From NCBI GenBank assembly GCA_900467685.1, contig UBQX01000012.1, forward strand, positions 139,028-203,027: 64,000 bases of DNA, in the 5' to 3' direction. Shown here piece by piece: positions 30,599 through 41,018 of this stretch. This DNA comes from Hyphomicrobiales bacterium. Lineage in GTDB: Bacteria > Pseudomonadota > Alphaproteobacteria > Rhizobiales > Rhizobiaceae. How positions within the stretch are numbered: position 1 is the first letter of the stretch; each line of letters starts with the position of its first letter. The translations under genes and the position numbers were made by a program. The notes below the pieces were generated by a model. It saw nothing but the letters and a program-made list of their open reading frames with translations. It was not told the origin of the DNA and did not search any database.

Positions 30599-30628
30599 TT
30601 CTCTTTCTTTACAAGTGGATGTGACGTT

Positions 30629-30651
30629 AAGCTCAAGTTGGTCTTGAGCTT
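30629..30651 (+). terminator. Hairpin after tRNA-Asp, probable terminator
   Basis: AAGCTCAAG (30629-30637) and CTTGAGCTT (30643-30651) form a perfect 9-bp stem. The downstream sequence, CATTCGTCC, is a poor T-run, so termination may be partial. Confidence 0.45.
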
Positions 30652-30908
30652 CATTCGTCCAGTCGAAGCGACGTTATGCCCAACATGGGCGACGTCGCGA
30701 CTCACCTGGAGCGGCATGGCTGCGCTCGGGGTGTTTGCCGGTTTTTTCTGACACACTTACTGTGGAATCGTATCGTTCCTGAGACGCTGATCGGACAATT
30801 CTCTCGAATTGATCGTCGTCATGTTGCGCTGCGAAAGGGTGTTGCGGCATCTGTGTCCTGAATTGGTAAAGTTCATGATGTTAATCGCGGTTTTGCGGTT
30901 CAAATCGC

Positions 30909-30936
30909 TTGCGCCGCAGGGCGGGCTGCGCTAGTC
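30909..30936 (+). promoter_or_regulatory. Candidate promoter of the nuo operon
   Basis: CTTGCGC (TTGCGC at 30909-30914), a 16-base spacer and CTAGTC (30931-30936) resemble the rhizobial housekeeping pattern, about 90 bases before nuoA. Confidence 0.3.
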
Positions 30937-31028
30937 ACGATGACGTTGCAACGAAGACCTACGCCCTGTCGGCATCGCCCGGCGCGCCCGACGCGACCGC
31001 ATCCCAAGGACAGGCAAGGACGGTTAGA

Positions 31029-31394
31029 ATGACAGATCTCCTCAGCTCCTATATCCCGATCGCGATCTTCATCGGTGTCTCGCTGGTTATCGGCGTCGCG
31101 CTCCTGATCGCGCCCTTCGCGCTTGCGTTCAAGGCGCCCGATTCGGAAAAGCTTTCCTCGTTCGAATGCGGCTTCAACGCCTTCGACGACGCGCGCATGA
31201 AGTTCGACATCCGCTTCTATCTTGTGTCGATCCTGTTCATCATCTTCGACCTGGAAGTCGCCTTCCTGTTCCCGTGGGCCGTGTCCTTCAGCAGCATCGG
31301 CTGGGTCGGTTTCTGGTCCATGATGGTCTTCCTGGGCGTTCTGACGATCGGCTTCATTTATGAATGGAAGAAGGGAGCACTCGAATGGGAGTGA
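31029..31394 (+). CDS. nuoA: NADH-quinone oxidoreductase subunit A
   Basis: 121 residues with three membrane segments; the conserved loop '[20 protein letters not shown]' contains the Cys that lines the quinone entry region. It is part of the membrane arm of complex I. The ATG at 31029 is 7 bases after AGGACGG; the upstream open frame overlaps the promoter region. It opens the 14-gene nuo operon; nuoB overlaps its end by 10 bases. Confidence 0.96.
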   Translation: MTDLLSSYIPIAIFIGVSLVIGVALLIAPFALAFKAPDSEKLSSFECGFNAFDDARMKFDIRFYLVSILFIIFDLEVAFLFPWAVSFSSIGWVGFWSMMVFLGVLTIGFIYEWKKGALEWE

Positions 31395-31969
31395 CATCCG
31401 GTAACACGACGCTCGTCGCACCGCAGCCCAAGGGGATCATCGATCCCTCGACCGGCAAGCCGGTTGGCGCGAATGACAAGTTTTTCGGCGAAATCAACAA
31501 CGAGCTGGCCGACAAGGGCTTTCTCGTGACTGCAACCGACGAGCTGATCACCTGGGCCCGCACGGGCTCGCTGATGTGGATGCAGTTCGGTCTCGCATGC
31601 TGCGCCGTTGAAGGCCTGATGCAGGCTTCCGGCCCGCGTTATGACATGGAACGCTTTGGCGTTGCTCCGCGCGCGTCACCGCGCCAGTCTGACGTCATGA
31701 TCGTCGCCGGCACGCTGACCAACAAGATGGCGCCTGCGCTCCGCAAGGTCTATGACCAGATGCCTGAGCCGCGTTACGTTATTTCGATGGGTTCCTGCGC
31801 CAACGGCGGCGGTTACTATCACTATTCCTATTCGGTCGTGCGCGGTTGTGACCGCGTCGTACCGGTAGACGTCTATGTTCCAGGCTGTCCCCCCACGGCC
31901 GAGGCTCTGCTCTACGGCGTGCTGCTTCTTCAGAAGAAGATCCGGCGCACCGGAACGATCGAGCGCTAA
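31385..31969 (+). CDS. nuoB: NADH-quinone oxidoreductase subunit B
   Basis: 194 residues. NuoB carries the terminal 4Fe-4S cluster N2 that passes electrons to quinone; the ligands are in '[11 protein letters not shown]', 'MGSCANGGG' and '[12 protein letters not shown]'. The start at 31385 has GGGAG upstream and overlaps nuoA, suggesting coupling. It joins the connecting module with NuoC, NuoD and NuoI. Confidence 0.97.
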   Translation: MGVTSGNTTLVAPQPKGIIDPSTGKPVGANDKFFGEINNELADKGFLVTATDELITWARTGSLMWMQFGLACCAVEGLMQASGPRYDMERFGVAPRASPRQSDVMIVAGTLTNKMAPALRKVYDQMPEPRYVISMGSCANGGGYYHYSYSVVRGCDRVVPVDVYVPGCPPTAEALLYGVLLLQKKIRRTGTIER

Positions 31970-31986
31970 GGCTGAAGGGTTAAGCA

Positions 31987-32589
31987 ATGAGCGAAGCACT
32001 GAACGAGCTTTCGGTCCGGGTTGGCGAACAGAAGGGTTCGCTGGTTCTGGCGTCGGAAGTTGCCCATGGCGAGCTGAGCATTACGGTGGCGCCGGAGAAC
32101 CTCATTGAGGTTCTGCGCTTCCTGCATGACGATTCCGCCTGTCGTTTCATCAATCTGACGGATATCTGCGGCGTCGATTACCCGGGTCGCGAAGAACGCT
32201 TCGAGGTGGTCTACCATCTGCTTTCGCCGTCGAAGAACCAGCGCATCCGCATCAAGGTTCCGACGAGCGAAGACAAGCCGGTTCCTTCCGCCTGCGACAT
32301 CTATCCCGGTGCAAACTGGTTCGAGCGCGAAACCTACGACATGTACGGCATCCTGTTCTCAGGGCACCCGGACCTGCGTCGCATCCTCACCGACTACGGT
32401 TTCGAGGGGTATCCGCTGCGCAAGGACTTCCCGATGACCGGCTATGTCGAAGTGCGCTATGACGACGAGGCAAAGCGGGTTGTTTACGAGCCCGTCCAAC
32501 TGCGCCAGGAGTTCCGCAATTTCGACTTCCTCTCGCCCTGGGAAGGCACGGATTACGTGCTGCCGGGCGATGAGAAGGCAGCGAAGTAA
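31987..32589 (+). CDS. nuoC: NADH-quinone oxidoreductase subunit C
   Basis: 200 residues with the family's '[20 protein letters not shown]' region and the signature '[22 protein letters not shown]'-type core ending '[12 protein letters not shown]'. It is a peripheral-arm subunit without cofactor. nuoC and nuoD are separate here, unlike the fused nuoCD of E. coli. Confidence 0.96.
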   Translation: MSEALNELSVRVGEQKGSLVLASEVAHGELSITVAPENLIEVLRFLHDDSACRFINLTDICGVDYPGREERFEVVYHLLSPSKNQRIRIKVPTSEDKPVPSACDIYPGANWFERETYDMYGILFSGHPDLRRILTDYGFEGYPLRKDFPMTGYVEVRYDDEAKRVVYEPVQLRQEFRNFDFLSPWEGTDYVLPGDEKAAK

Positions 32590-32601
32590 GGGGCGGAAGA
32601 C

Positions 32602-33801
32602 ATGACCATGACGAAAGAACATTCCGTCCGCAACTTTACGATCAACTTCGGCCCCGAGCATCCGTCCGCGCACGGCGTTCTGCGTCTCGTGCTCGAACTC
32701 GACGGCGAAATCGTTGAGCGCGCCGATCCGCATATCGGCCTGCTTCATCGCGGTACCGAAAAGCTGATCGAAGCCAAGACCTATCTGCAGGCCGTCCCTT
32801 ATTTCGACCGTCTCGACTACGTCGCGCCGATGAACCAGGAGCACGCCTATTGCCTCGCCATCGAGAAGCTTCTCGGCATCGAGGTTCCGAAGCGTGGCCA
32901 GCTGATCCGCGTTCTGTTTTCCGAAATCGGCCGCATCCTGTCGCACATCATGAACGTCACGACTCAAGCCATGGACGTCGGCGCAATGACGCCGCCGGTC
33001 TGGGGCTTCGAAGAGCGCGAAAAGCTGATGGTGTTCTATGAGCGTGCCTGCGGCGCGCGCATGCACGCAGCTTATTTCCGTCCGGGTGGCGTCCATCAGG
33101 ATATTCCGCAGAAGCTGGTGGAAGACATTGCCGCCTGGTGCGATCCGTTCCTCAAGGTTCTTGACGATATCGAAGGCCTTCTGACCGGAAACCGTATTTT
33201 CAAGCAGCGTAACGTCGACATCGGCGTCGTCTCGCTGGAGGATGCCTGGAAGTGGGGCTTCTCGGGCGTGATGGTTCGCGGTTCGGGCGCTGCCTGGGAC
33301 CTGCGCCGCGCGCAGCCCTACGAGTGCTATTCGGAGCTCGATTTCGATATCCCGGTCGGCAAGAATGGCGACTGCTACGATCGTTACCTCATCCGCATGA
33401 TCGAAATGCGCGAAGCCGTGAAGATCATGAAGCAGTGCTGCGCACGTCTGCTGACCAGCGAAAAGGTCGGCCCGGTCTCGGCACTTGACGGCAAGGTCGT
33501 TCCGCCGAAGCGTGGCGAGATGAAGCGCTCCATGGAAGCGCTGATCCACCACTTCAAGCTCTACACCGAAGGCTTCCACGTCCCGGCCGGCGAAGTCTAT
33601 GCCGCCGTCGAAGCCCCGAAGGGTGAGTTTGGCGTGTATCTCGTTTCGGACGGCTCCAACAAGCCGTATCGCTGCAAGATCCGCGCTCCGGGTTTCGTGC
33701 ATCTCCAGGCGATGGATTTCCTCAGCTCCGGCCACATGCTGGCCGACGTGACGGCAATCCTCGGCTCGCTCGACATCGTGTTCGGTGAGGTTGACAGATA
33801 A
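32602..33801 (+). CDS. nuoD: NADH-quinone oxidoreductase subunit D
   Basis: 399 residues, related to hydrogenase large subunits. It forms the quinone-binding pocket with NuoB: '[13 protein letters not shown]' carries the conserved His, and the end '[11 protein letters not shown]' is canonical. A second ATG lies two codons in. Its stop overlaps the start of the next small gene by one base (TAATG). Confidence 0.97.
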   Translation: MTMTKEHSVRNFTINFGPEHPSAHGVLRLVLELDGEIVERADPHIGLLHRGTEKLIEAKTYLQAVPYFDRLDYVAPMNQEHAYCLAIEKLLGIEVPKRGQLIRVLFSEIGRILSHIMNVTTQAMDVGAMTPPVWGFEEREKLMVFYERACGARMHAAYFRPGGVHQDIPQKLVEDIAAWCDPFLKVLDDIEGLLTGNRIFKQRNVDIGVVSLEDAWKWGFSGVMVRGSGAAWDLRRAQPYECYSELDFDIPVGKNGDCYDRYLIRMIEMREAVKIMKQCCARLLTSEKVGPVSALDGKVVPPKRGEMKRSMEALIHHFKLYTEGFHVPAGEVYAAVEAPKGEFGVYLVSDGSNKPYRCKIRAPGFVHLQAMDFLSSGHMLADVTAILGSLDIVFGEVDR

Positions 33802-34058
33802 TGACTCGGATCGGTGTGGCTGCTTTCATCTTCGTTCTGGCGTCTGCGGTATCCGCCCAGACGTTGGTCGGTGGCAATACGGGCAAGAATGCGCCCCTGC
33901 CGCCGTCGACGATGAAAGACCTTCTTGCACAGGGTTACGAAATCAAGTCCGCCATCCCGAACGGCGACAAGTTCGTGGTATTTATGCAGAAAGAACAGTC
34001 GGCCTACGCTTGTGAATTCGTGTCCGTCACGAATACCAAATGCGGTGCCATCAACTGA
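33801..34058 (+). CDS. Small exported protein of unknown function within the nuo operon
   Basis: 85 residues with a clear signal peptide (about 1-19, 'AAFIFVLASAVSA', cut before Gln20). The mature part is about 66 residues with two cysteines (C71 and C81) that could form a disulfide, and the central 'MKDLLAQGYEIKSAI' followed by 'DKFVVFMQKEQSAYAC'. It starts on the last base of nuoD, so it is translationally coupled to complex I genes. It is not a known complex I subunit. A periplasmic location is inferred; function is unknown. Confidence 0.8.
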   Translation: MTRIGVAAFIFVLASAVSAQTLVGGNTGKNAPLPPSTMKDLLAQGYEIKSAIPNGDKFVVFMQKEQSAYACEFVSVTNTKCGAIN

Positions 34059-34074
34059 CAAGGCGTGAAAGAGA

Positions 34075-35103
34075 ATGTCCGTTCGACGACTAGCCGATGA
34101 TAACGTCCAGCCGCAGAGCTTCGCCTTCAACGAAGCCAATAGCGCATGGGCGGCCGAAACCATCAAGAAGTATCCCGCTGGTCGCCAGCAGTCCGCGGTC
34201 ATTCCGCTGCTGATGCGCGCTCAGGAACAGGATGGCTGGGTCACACGCGCGGCGATCGAAAAGATCGCCGACATGCTGGAAATGCCCTATATCCGCGTTC
34301 TCGAAGTTGCGACCTTCTACACGCAGTTCCAGATCAAGCCGGTCGGCACGCGCGCCCACGTTCAGGTCTGTGGCACAACGCCCTGCATGCTGCGCGGCGC
34401 TGAAGACCTGATTGCGGTTTGCAAGAAGAAGATCCATCACGACCCGCTTCACACCAACGAGAGCGGCACGCTGTCCTGGGAAGAAGTCGAATGTCAGGGC
34501 GCCTGCGTCAACGCGCCGATGGTTGTCATCTTCAAGGACACCTACGAGGACCTGACGCCGACGCAGCTCGAATACATCATCGACCGGTTCGAGGCAGGCA
34601 AGGGCGGCGACGTGACCCCCGGTCCGCAGATCGACCGTGTTCATTCGGCGCCCGCCGGCGGCCCGGTGACCCTGACGACGGACACGCCCGCCCACAGGTT
34701 TGCCGACCGAGCTGAGACACCGGCTCCTGCCGCTGCCCCGGCGCCGGTCGCGGCTGCGCCTGCGCCGGCTCCTGCCGCGCCTGTTGCGCCCGCTGCCAAG
34801 GCGGAGGCCAAGCCCTCGCTGGACGATCCGAACCGCCCGGCCGCCGTCGAAAAGCCGGCGACGCTCGACGACCTCAAGATGATCTCCGGCGTCGGTCCGG
34901 TCATGGAAGCCAAGCTTAATGATCTCGGCATCTACACCTTCGCCCAGATCGCCAAGTGGACCGAGAGGGAAATTGCCTGGGTCGACGGTTACCTGGCTTT
35001 CCGCGGTCGCATCCTTCGCGACGACTGGATCAAGCAGGCCGATGCGCTGGCGCGCGGCGGCGAAGAAGAATATGTGCGCGTTTTCGGCAAGAAGCCGCGT
35101 TGA
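34075..35103 (+). CDS. nuoE: NADH-quinone oxidoreductase subunit E with long C-terminal extension
   Basis: 342 residues, about twice the usual NuoE. Residues 1-190 are the thioredoxin-like NuoE core with the 2Fe-2S cluster N1a ligands in 'CGTTPC' and 'CQGAC'. Then comes an Ala/Pro linker (about 220-245) and a C-terminal domain (about 262-342) with a helix-hairpin-helix-like 'ISGVGPVMEAKLNDLG', 'TFAQIAKW' and 'GRILRDDWIKQA'. The same domain recurs in the gene after nuoF. The extension is known from alphaproteobacterial NuoE annotations but its role is unclear. Confidence 0.95.
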   Translation: MSVRRLADDNVQPQSFAFNEANSAWAAETIKKYPAGRQQSAVIPLLMRAQEQDGWVTRAAIEKIADMLEMPYIRVLEVATFYTQFQIKPVGTRAHVQVCGTTPCMLRGAEDLIAVCKKKIHHDPLHTNESGTLSWEEVECQGACVNAPMVVIFKDTYEDLTPTQLEYIIDRFEAGKGGDVTPGPQIDRVHSAPAGGPVTLTTDTPAHRFADRAETPAPAAAPAPVAAAPAPAPAAPVAPAAKAEAKPSLDDPNRPAAVEKPATLDDLKMISGVGPVMEAKLNDLGIYTFAQIAKWTEREIAWVDGYLAFRGRILRDDWIKQADALARGGEEEYVRVFGKKPR

Positions 35104-35113
35104 GAGGTGAGAC

Positions 35114-36418
35114 ATGCTTAGAGACGAAGATCGCATTTTCACCAACCTTTATGGTCTCAAGGACAAGTCCCTGAAGGGCGCGATGTCGCGCGGCCACTGG
35201 GACGGCACCAAGCAGATCATCGAAAAGGGTCGCGACTGGATCATCGACGAAATGAAGGCCTCCGGTCTTCGTGGGCGCGGTGGTGCCGGCTTCCCGACGG
35301 GTCTCAAGTGGTCGTTCATGCCCAAGCAGAGCGACGGTCGCCCGCATTACCTTGTCGTCAATGCCGACGAATCCGAGCCCGGCACGTGCAAGGACCGCGA
35401 CATCATGCGCCACGATCCGCATACGCTGATCGAAGGCTGCGTGATTGCCGGTTTCGCCATGGGCGCCAATACGGCCTATATCTACCTGCGCGGCGAATAC
35501 ATGCGCGAGCGTGAAGCTCTGCAGGCCGCCGTGGACGAGTGCTATGACGCCGGCCTTCTCGGCAAGAACAACAAGAACGGCTGGGACTTCGACGTCTACC
35601 TGCACCACGGTGCCGGCGCCTATATCTGTGGTGAAGAAACCGCGCTGCTCGAAAGCCTGGAAGGCAAGAAGGGCCAGCCGCGCCTGAAGCCGCCGTTCCC
35701 GGCCAACATGGGCCTCTATGGCTGCCCGACCACGGTCAACAACGTCGAATCCATCGCCGTTGCTCCGACCATCCTGCGTCGCGGCGCCTCCTGGTTCTCC
35801 GCAATCGGTCGTCCGAACAATGTCGGCACCAAGCTGTTCATGGTCTCCGGCCACGTCAACAAGCCCTGCACGTTCGAAGAAGCGATGGGCCTGTCCTTCC
35901 GCGAGATCATCGAGACGCATTGCGGTGGCATCCGCGGCGGCTGGGATAACCTGCTGGCCGTCATTCCGGGTGGCGCCTCGTGCCCCGTCGTCAAGGGCGA
36001 GGACATGAAGGACGCGATCATGGACTTCGACGGCATGCGCGAAGTGAAGTCCTCCTTCGGCACCGGCGGCATGATCGTCATGGACAAATCCACCGACATC
36101 ATCAAGGCCATCTGGCGCATTGCCGCCTTCTTCAAGCACGAAAGCTGCGGCCAGTGCACGCCCTGCCGTGAAGGCACGGGCTGGATGTCGCGCATTCTCG
36201 AGCGCATGGTGAAGGGTAACGCGCAGAAGCGCGAAATCGACATGCTGTTTGAAGTCTCTAAGCAGATCGAAGGTCACACGATCTGTGCATTGGGCGACGC
36301 TGCTGCCTGGCCGGTCCAGGGTCTCATCCGCAATTTCCGTCCGGAAATCGAAAAGCGGATCGACCAGTACACGGCCAACGCCATGGCGCACGGCGCGGTT
36401 CTGGAGGCTGCCGAGTAA
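35114..36418 (+). CDS. nuoF: NADH-quinone oxidoreductase subunit F
   Basis: 434 residues. NuoF binds NADH and FMN and holds the N3 4Fe-4S cluster. The NADH/FMN glycine-rich segment is '[10 protein letters not shown]', with a second at '[13 protein letters not shown]', and the cluster ligands are in '[14 protein letters not shown]'. It pairs with NuoE and NuoG in the electron-input module. Confidence 0.98.
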   Translation: MLRDEDRIFTNLYGLKDKSLKGAMSRGHWDGTKQIIEKGRDWIIDEMKASGLRGRGGAGFPTGLKWSFMPKQSDGRPHYLVVNADESEPGTCKDRDIMRHDPHTLIEGCVIAGFAMGANTAYIYLRGEYMREREALQAAVDECYDAGLLGKNNKNGWDFDVYLHHGAGAYICGEETALLESLEGKKGQPRLKPPFPANMGLYGCPTTVNNVESIAVAPTILRRGASWFSAIGRPNNVGTKLFMVSGHVNKPCTFEEAMGLSFREIIETHCGGIRGGWDNLLAVIPGGASCPVVKGEDMKDAIMDFDGMREVKSSFGTGGMIVMDKSTDIIKAIWRIAAFFKHESCGQCTPCREGTGWMSRILERMVKGNAQKREIDMLFEVSKQIEGHTICALGDAAAWPVQGLIRNFRPEIEKRIDQYTANAMAHGAVLEAAE

Positions 36419-36424
36419 GCTTCC

Positions 36425-37129
36425 ATGAACGCCCAGCGCAACGATCATCGTGACGACATGTCCGCTCCGCATGATGCGGTAGCTAAACTTGTTCGAGCGA
36501 CGAACGAGGCGATGGAGGCATTCATGAAGACTGACTGGACGAAGGACGGTGAAAGGCAGGAAGGCGTTGCGCTCAATCCGCTGATGGCCAATCCGGCCAT
36601 CATGATGGCGGCGGCAACAGCTTACGGGATCCGGATGACGGGTCAGTGGGCAAGCCTCTTCCTCAATGCCATGCAGGATCAGGCCGTCCGCGCGAATGCG
36701 CAGCCAGCGGAGGCGGAAGCTGCTGAAGCGAAGCCTGTGGCCGAACCGGCCAAGGCAAAGGCCGCTGAACCGAATGTCGTTGCGGAAGCGCCTGCGCGCG
36801 AGCCTCAGTCGGTAGCGGCGGTGGCAGACGCGGTGATCGAAAAGCGGGCGCGCAAGGCGGTGAAGACTGCCAAGGCGCGGAAGTCGGCTGAAAAGGCCGC
36901 AACCGCAAAGGCGCCGGTTTCGGCCGGTGACGACTTGAAGCGGATTTCGGGCATAGGTCCGAAGCTGGCCAATGTGCTGACAGGTCACGGCGTGGTGACT
37001 TTCGCACAGCTGGCCGACATGGATGAAGCAGCGCTTGCTGCGCTCGATGCGGAGCTCGGTCTGGAAGGCCGGATACTGCGGGATGATTGGGCAGGGCAGG
37101 CGCGGAACATATTGGCGACCGGACACTGA
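36425..37129 (+). CDS. Unknown protein in the nuo operon sharing the NuoE C-terminal domain
   Basis: 234 residues in three parts: an N-terminal helical region (about 1-95) with 'NPLMANPAIMMAAATAYGIR', a long Ala/Lys/Glu linker (about 96-175), and a C-terminal helix-hairpin-helix-like domain ('LKRISGIGPKLANVLTGHG', 'TFAQLADM', 'GRILRDDWAGQA'). The last part matches the extension of NuoE almost word for word at 'TFAQ' and 'GRILRDDW'. It starts 6 bases after nuoF. No known complex I subunit matches; I infer an accessory or assembly role that involves the shared domain. Confidence 0.82.
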   Translation: MNAQRNDHRDDMSAPHDAVAKLVRATNEAMEAFMKTDWTKDGERQEGVALNPLMANPAIMMAAATAYGIRMTGQWASLFLNAMQDQAVRANAQPAEAEAAEAKPVAEPAKAKAAEPNVVAEAPAREPQSVAAVADAVIEKRARKAVKTAKARKSAEKAATAKAPVSAGDDLKRISGIGPKLANVLTGHGVVTFAQLADMDEAALAALDAELGLEGRILRDDWAGQARNILATGH

Positions 37130-37173
37130 GCCGCAAGGCAGGTTCATGGGCGTGAAATGAAATAGGCGAGGGC

Positions 37174-37196
37174 GGTCCGAAAGGACTTCCCGGACC
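37174..37196 (+). other. Intra-operon hairpin upstream of nuoG
   Basis: GGTCCG (37174-37179) and CGGACC (37191-37196) flank 11 bases in the 121-base gap before nuoG. No T-run; may tune nuoG expression or mRNA stability. Confidence 0.35.
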
Positions 37197-37250
37197 ACGA
37201 CAGAAACTCTGGCTTGATGCGCGATTGGGCGCGGAAGCGGGAAGGCGAAT

Positions 37251-39332
37251 ATGGCGAAGCTGAAAGTCGACGGTAAGGAAATCGAAGTTCCGGATCATTT
37301 CACGCTGTTGCAGGCGTGCGAGGAAGCCGGGGCCGAGGTGCCGCGCTTCTGTTTTCACGAGCGGCTGTCGGTTGCCGGCAACTGCCGCATGTGTCTGATC
37401 GAGGTCAAGGGCGGCCCGCCGAAGCCAGCTGCTTCCTGCGCCATGGGTGTACGCGACGTGCGCGGCGGCCCGAACGGCGAACTGCCGGAGATCTTCACCA
37501 ACACGCCGATGGTCAAGAAGGCCCGCGAAGGCGTGATGGAATTCCTGCTGATCAACCATCCGCTGGATTGCCCGATCTGTGACCAGGGTGGTGAATGCGA
37601 CCTGCAGGACCAGGCCATGGCGTTCGGCATGGACGGCACGCGCTACAATGAAAACAAGCGCGCCGTCGAAGACAAGTATATCGGTCCGCTCGTCAAGACC
37701 GTGATGAACCGCTGCATCCACTGCACGCGCTGCGTCCGCTTCACGACGGAAGTCGCCGGCATTTCCGAGCTTGGCCTCATCGGCCGTGGCGAAGACGCTG
37801 AAATCACCACCTATCTCGAGCAGGCGATGACCTCCGAACTGCAGGGCAACGTCGTTGACCTCTGCCCGGTCGGCGCACTGACCTCGAAGCCCTTCGCCTT
37901 CACGGCCCGTCCGTGGGAACTGAACAAGACCGAGACGATCGACGTCATGGACGCACTCGGCTCCGCCATCCGCGTCGATACCCGTGGTCGCGAAGTCATG
38001 CGCATCATGCCGCGCGTCAACGAAGACGTGAACGAGGAGTGGATCTCCGACAAGTCGCGCTTCGTCTGGGACGGCCTGCGCACGCAGCGCCTCGACCGGC
38101 CTTATGTCCGCAAGGATGGCCGTCTCGTTCCGGCAACTTGGGGCGAAGCCTTTGCCGCCATCAAGGATGCCGTGTCGAAGACCAATGGCTCGAAGATCGG
38201 CGCCATCGCGGGCGATCTGGCCTCCGTCGAGGAAATGTATGCCCTCGGCGAACTGATGGCCGCGCTTGGCTCCAAGAATGTGGACGCCCGTCAGGATGGC
38301 GCGTTCGCCGATCCGTCGCTCGGCCGCGCTTCTTACATCTTCAACCCGACAGTCGCCGGCATCGAAAAGGCAGACGCCTTCCTGCTCGTCGGTTCCAATC
38401 CACGCTTTGAAGCAGCTGTTCTTAACGCCCGCATCCGCAAGCGCTGGCGCCAGGGCGGCGTCGACATCGGTGTGATCGGCCAGGATGGCGAATTCCGCTA
38501 CGGCCACGAATATCTCGGCGCCGGCACGGATACGCTGGCCGCTGTAGCCGATGGCTCGAACGCCTTTGCGGAAAAGCTCAAGGCCGCCAAGAACCCAATG
38601 ATCATCGTCGGCCAGGGCGCGCTCAAGGGCGCAAACGGTGCGGCTGTTATCGCTGCTGCGGCAAAGATTGCTGCGGATTGCGGCGCAGTCACCGAGGAGT
38701 GGAATGGCTTCGCCGTTCTTCACACGGCCGCTTCGCGCGTCGGCGCACTCGACCTTGGCTTCGTGCCGGGTGAGGGCGGTGCTGATGCGGCCACGCAGCT
38801 TGCTTCTATGGACGTTCTCTTCCTGCTTGGCGCTGATGAACTTGATTTCGCTGCCAAGAAGGCTGGCTTCACCGTCTATATCGGTAGCCATGGGGATGCC
38901 GGCGCATCTGCCGCCGACGTCATCCTGCCGGGCGCTGCCTATACGGAAAAGTCTGGCACCTGGGTCAACACCGAAGGCCGCGTTCAGATGAGCGTACGCG
39001 CTGGCTTCGCACCTGGCGATGCCCGCGAAGACTGGGCAATCCTCCGCGCGCTGTCCGACGTTCTCGGCAAGAAACTGCCGTTTGATTCGCTGGGTGCTCT
39101 GCGGGCCAAGCTCTATGCGAGCCACCCGCACTTCGCCGAACTCGACGCGATCAAGCCGGGTGCAGCCACTGAAATTGCTGCACTGGCGAAAAAAACCGGT
39201 GCTCTGGAGAAATCCGCATTTGCAAGCGCGGTCAAAGACTTCTATTTGACGAACCCGATAGCGAGGGCGTCTGCCGTCATGGCTGAGTGCTCCGCGCTGG
39301 CGGCCAACAACTTCAAGGTTGCCGCGGAGTAA
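37251..39332 (+). CDS. nuoG: NADH-quinone oxidoreductase subunit G
   Basis: 693 residues. NuoG carries several iron-sulfur clusters: an N-terminal 2Fe-2S ferredoxin domain ('[15 protein letters not shown]'), the His-Cys cluster region '[18 protein letters not shown]', and '[10 protein letters not shown]' for a 4Fe-4S. The rest is a molybdopterin-oxidoreductase-like fold without a cofactor. It is the largest peripheral-arm subunit. Confidence 0.97.
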   Translation: MAKLKVDGKEIEVPDHFTLLQACEEAGAEVPRFCFHERLSVAGNCRMCLIEVKGGPPKPAASCAMGVRDVRGGPNGELPEIFTNTPMVKKAREGVMEFLLINHPLDCPICDQGGECDLQDQAMAFGMDGTRYNENKRAVEDKYIGPLVKTVMNRCIHCTRCVRFTTEVAGISELGLIGRGEDAEITTYLEQAMTSELQGNVVDLCPVGALTSKPFAFTARPWELNKTETIDVMDALGSAIRVDTRGREVMRIMPRVNEDVNEEWISDKSRFVWDGLRTQRLDRPYVRKDGRLVPATWGEAFAAIKDAVSKTNGSKIGAIAGDLASVEEMYALGELMAALGSKNVDARQDGAFADPSLGRASYIFNPTVAGIEKADAFLLVGSNPRFEAAVLNARIRKRWRQGGVDIGVIGQDGEFRYGHEYLGAGTDTLAAVADGSNAFAEKLKAAKNPMIIVGQGALKGANGAAVIAAAAKIAADCGAVTEEWNGFAVLHTAASRVGALDLGFVPGEGGADAATQLASMDVLFLLGADELDFAAKKAGFTVYIGSHGDAGASAADVILPGAAYTEKSGTWVNTEGRVQMSVRAGFAPGDAREDWAILRALSDVLGKKLPFDSLGALRAKLYASHPHFAELDAIKPGAATEIAALAKKTGALEKSAFASAVKDFYLTNPIARASAVMAECSALAANNFKVAAE

Positions 39333-39343
39333 GGGCAGGGATC

Positions 39344-40387
39344 ATGGAACAGTTTTTCTTCACCTATGTCTTACCGGCGCTGATCATTGTAGGGCAGTCC
39401 CTGCTGCTGCTTGTCGCGCTGCTGCTCTTCATCGCCTATATCCTCCTCGCTGACCGCAAGATCTGGGCTGCCGTCCAGATGCGTCGCGGACCTAACGTGG
39501 TGGGTCCGTGGGGACTTTTCCAGTCCTTCGCCGACCTTTTGAAGTTCGTTCTGAAGGAACCGGTCATTCCGGCCGGCGCCAACAAGGGCGTGTTCCTTCT
39601 CGCGCCGCTTGTTGCCGTGACGCTGGCGCTTGCAACCTGGGCCGTCATTCCGCTGAATGCCGGTTGGGTGATTGCCAACATCAATGTCGGCATTCTTTAC
39701 GTCTTCGCGATCTCGTCGCTCGAAGTCTATGGCATCATCATGGGTGGCTGGGCTTCGAACTCGAAGTATCCTTTCCTCGGCGCACTTCGTTCCGCCGCGC
39801 AGATGGTGTCCTACGAAGTCTCGATCGGTTTCGTCATCGTCACGGTTCTCCTGACGGTTGGCTCGTTGAACCTCTCCGACATCGTCATGTCGCAGGCCGA
39901 CGGCCTCGGCACCAAGCTCGGCCTGCCGCCGTCGCTGATCGACTGGAACTGGCTCGCGCTTTTCCCGGTCTTCATCATCTTCTTCATCTCGGCGCTTGCT
40001 GAAACGAACCGTCCGCCCTTCGATCTTCCGGAAGCGGAATCGGAACTCGTGGCCGGCTTCATGGTCGAATATGGCTCGACGCCGTACATGATGTTCATGC
40101 TCGGCGAGTATGCCGCGATCGTTCTCATGTGCGCCCTGACGACGATCCTCTTCCTGGGTGGCTGGCTGCCTCCGGTTGACGTTTGGTTCCTGAACTGGGT
40201 TCCCGGCATCATCTGGTTCCTCCTCAAGGCTTCCATGGTCTTCTTCATGTTCGGCCTGGTGAAGGCATTCGTGCCCCGCTACCGTTACGACCAGCTGATG
40301 CGTCTCGGCTGGAAGGTCTTCCTTCCGCTGTCGCTCTTCTTCCTGATCGTGACCGCATTCGTACTCAAGCTGACGGGATGGGCGTGA
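39344..40387 (+). CDS. nuoH: NADH-quinone oxidoreductase subunit H
   Basis: 347 residues, about eight membrane segments. NuoH forms the quinone channel at the arm junction; '[20 protein letters not shown]' and '[20 protein letters not shown]' are its hallmarks. The ATG at 39344 follows AAGGGCAGGG; the longer frame overlaps nuoG. Confidence 0.97.
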   Translation: MEQFFFTYVLPALIIVGQSLLLLVALLLFIAYILLADRKIWAAVQMRRGPNVVGPWGLFQSFADLLKFVLKEPVIPAGANKGVFLLAPLVAVTLALATWAVIPLNAGWVIANINVGILYVFAISSLEVYGIIMGGWASNSKYPFLGALRSAAQMVSYEVSIGFVIVTVLLTVGSLNLSDIVMSQADGLGTKLGLPPSLIDWNWLALFPVFIIFFISALAETNRPPFDLPEAESELVAGFMVEYGSTPYMMFMLGEYAAIVLMCALTTILFLGGWLPPVDVWFLNWVPGIIWFLLKASMVFFMFGLVKAFVPRYRYDQLMRLGWKVFLPLSLFFLIVTAFVLKLTGWA

Positions 40388-40389
40388 CC

Positions 40390-40881
40390 ATGGCCTCTGC
40401 TACCCAATTCGTTAAGTCGCTTTTCCTGCGCGAATTCATCGGCGCCATCGGCCTGACCATGCGCTACTTCTTCGCGCCCAAGGCGACGGTGAACTATCCG
40501 TTTGAAAAGGGCCCGGTTTCTCCGCGCTTCCGCGGCGAACATGCCCTGCGCCGTTATCCGAATGGCGAAGAACGTTGCATCGCCTGCAAGCTCTGCGAGG
40601 CGATCTGTCCCGCTCAGGCCATCACCATCGAGGCCGGCCCGCGCCGCAATGACGGCACGCGCCGCACGGTGCGCTACGACATCGACATGGTGAAGTGCAT
40701 CTATTGCGGCTTCTGTCAGGAAGCCTGCCCGGTCGACGCCATCGTCGAAGGCCCGAATTTCGAATTCGCGACCGAAACGCGCGAAGAACTCTACTACGAC
40801 AAGGCCCGTCTTCTCGACAACGGCGACCGCTGGGAGCGGGAAATCGCGGCCAATATCGCCATGGACGCACCGTACCGGTGA
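40390..40881 (+). CDS. nuoI: NADH-quinone oxidoreductase subunit I
   Basis: 163 residues with two 4Fe-4S ferredoxin motifs: '[12 protein letters not shown]' and '[12 protein letters not shown]', clusters N6a and N6b. The N-terminal amphipathic part anchors it near the membrane. Start two bases after the nuoH stop. A 137-base gap with a small hairpin (40905-40921) separates it from nuoJ. Confidence 0.97.
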   Translation: MASATQFVKSLFLREFIGAIGLTMRYFFAPKATVNYPFEKGPVSPRFRGEHALRRYPNGEERCIACKLCEAICPAQAITIEAGPRRNDGTRRTVRYDIDMVKCIYCGFCQEACPVDAIVEGPNFEFATETREELYYDKARLLDNGDRWEREIAANIAMDAPYR

Positions 40882-41018
40882 TCCGCATCTGACATGAAAC
40901 GTGTGCCGCCGCTTGGGCGGCCGCGCAAAAGGGGTATGGCGCACCGGCAACCGTTGCGTCTCACCGGATGGGCCGGCGACGGACCGTCGTCCTCCGGAAA
41001 GCTGAAAAAGGCATCGAC

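Larger units (their letters stand above)
30599..31028. other. Gap between tRNA-Asp and nuoA
   Basis: No gene seen. It starts with a possible terminator hairpin (30629-30651) and ends with a promoter candidate for the nuo operon (30909-30936). Confidence 0.6.
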
